Shown: piece after piece, positions 63,698 to 64,000 of the stretch
Layout: the number at the start of each line of letters is the position of its first letter
Position numbering within the stretch: position 1 is the stretch's first letter
From: Paenibacillus lupini
Lineage (GTDB): Bacteria > Bacillota > Bacilli > Paenibacillales > Paenibacillaceae
Assembly: GCF_011761355.1 (NCBI RefSeq)
Contig: NZ_JAASRW010000004.1
Span: 485,866-549,865 of the forward strand
Reading direction: 5' to 3'
DNA: 64,000 nucleotides
The notes under the pieces: model-generated
What the model was told of the DNA's origin: nothing
The model's database searches: none
Seen by the model: only the letters and a program-made list of their open reading frames with translations
Position numbers and translations under genes: made by a program

Positions 63698-64000
63698 ATG
63701 CGGAAGTTGTTACCTAAATTCTTTCTAATTTATTTAGTCGTGTTTGGCACATGGTTTATGGTTGAGCGTGAACCTGTCCATGCATGCTCTTGTGCAACAA
63801 CACCTAACATCGAGGATCAGTTGAACCGAAAAACCGCTATTTTTACGGGGAAAGTAGTGAGTATAACCGAACCTGCTAAAAGAAACCTAGTATCCACTGC
63901 AGATGCAGTAAAGGTTCAATTCGAAGTGAAAACAGTGTGGAAGGGAGAGGTAAGCTCTCAGACGACTGTTTACACAACAAGGAGTTCAGCGAGTTGCGGA
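63698..64000 (+). CDS. Secreted TIMP-like protein (3' end outside window)
   Basis: The first 101 codons of a gene that runs off the window. A signal peptide (1-~27, LPKFFLIYLVVFGTWFMV) is followed by HACSCATTPNIEDQL, a beta-strand pattern (AIFTGKVVSIT, VKVQFEVKTVWKG) and a further Cys near the edge (SSASCG). The CSCA start and VWKG strand resemble the netrin/TIMP-like OB-fold proteins secreted by bacilli; function unknown. GGAG precedes the ATG by ~8 nt. No stop codon is reached. Confidence 0.7.
   Translation, partial: MRKLLPKFFLIYLVVFGTWFMVEREPVHACSCATTPNIEDQLNRKTAIFTGKVVSITEPAKRNLVSTADAVKVQFEVKTVWKGEVSSQTTVYTTRSSASCG

Overview
The window reads as a chromosomal segment of a Paenibacillus-type Firmicute. 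The signs are near-consensus AGGAGG ribosome sites with frequent TTG/GTG starts, an S-layer-homology anchored surface protein, two YesM/YesN-type two-component pairs beside CUT1 sugar ABC transporters, an LplB/YtcP-type transporter, CcpA cre-like boxes, and B. subtilis-like yrrT-mcc, cop and namA genes. No rRNA, tRNA, CRISPR array, intact IS or intact prophage is visible.

Layout. (1) 0-6.3 kb: the end of an MFS transporter, then a secreted 1503-aa GH3 enzyme that carries both a cohesin and a dockerin, followed by an SLH-anchored protein with its own cohesin. Together they look like a minimal cell-surface cohesin/dockerin system. (2) 6.4-11.6 kb: a short UvrA-like ABC ATPase and a yrrT-mccA-mccB reverse-transsulfuration operon. 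(3) 11.6-25.3 kb: an AraC regulator divergent from a cytoplasmic GH3/PA14 enzyme; a histidine kinase-response regulator-lipoprotein operon; a facing SBP-permease-permease operon; and a GH78-like enzyme. An A-tract/AGCAGACA motif lies upstream of the kinase operon and between the SBP and GH78-like promoters, so these units may form one regulon. (4) 25.3-30.6 kb, minus strand: MarR regulator, signal-less arylsulfotransferase, Ssu/Tau-type ABC importer and a 46-aa AbfB-like mini-ORF, with a tandem 66-bp hairpin repeat inside the operon. (5) 30.6-33.7 kb: AraC regulator divergent from a GH42 beta-galactosidase. (6) 33.8-36.3 kb: a gene-poor, decayed phage-like island. (7) 36.3-40.7 kb: a secreted GH43 enzyme with four CBM6-like modules. 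(8) 40.8-45.2 kb: CsoR-controlled copper efflux (csoR-copZ, copA), a reductase-fold protein that lacks siroheme ligands, and a YdhK-type lipoprotein. (9) 45.4-54.9 kb: VanZ-like, GNAT, MFS, Gfo/Idh/MocA, copper-amine-oxidase-N-domain, LysR/WYL and NamA genes. (10) 55.2-63.5 kb: Lpl-type permeases, a substrate-binding lipoprotein, an FAD oxidoreductase and a second YesN/YesM pair. The window ends inside a secreted protein gene.

The dominant theme is polysaccharide capture, degradation and uptake under local AraC/two-component control plus catabolite repression. The least conventional items are the GH3/SLH cohesin-dockerin pair, the degenerate sulfite-reductase-like protein in the copper cluster, the arylsulfotransferase-importer operon with its repeat leader, and several tandem hairpin repeats placed between cistrons.
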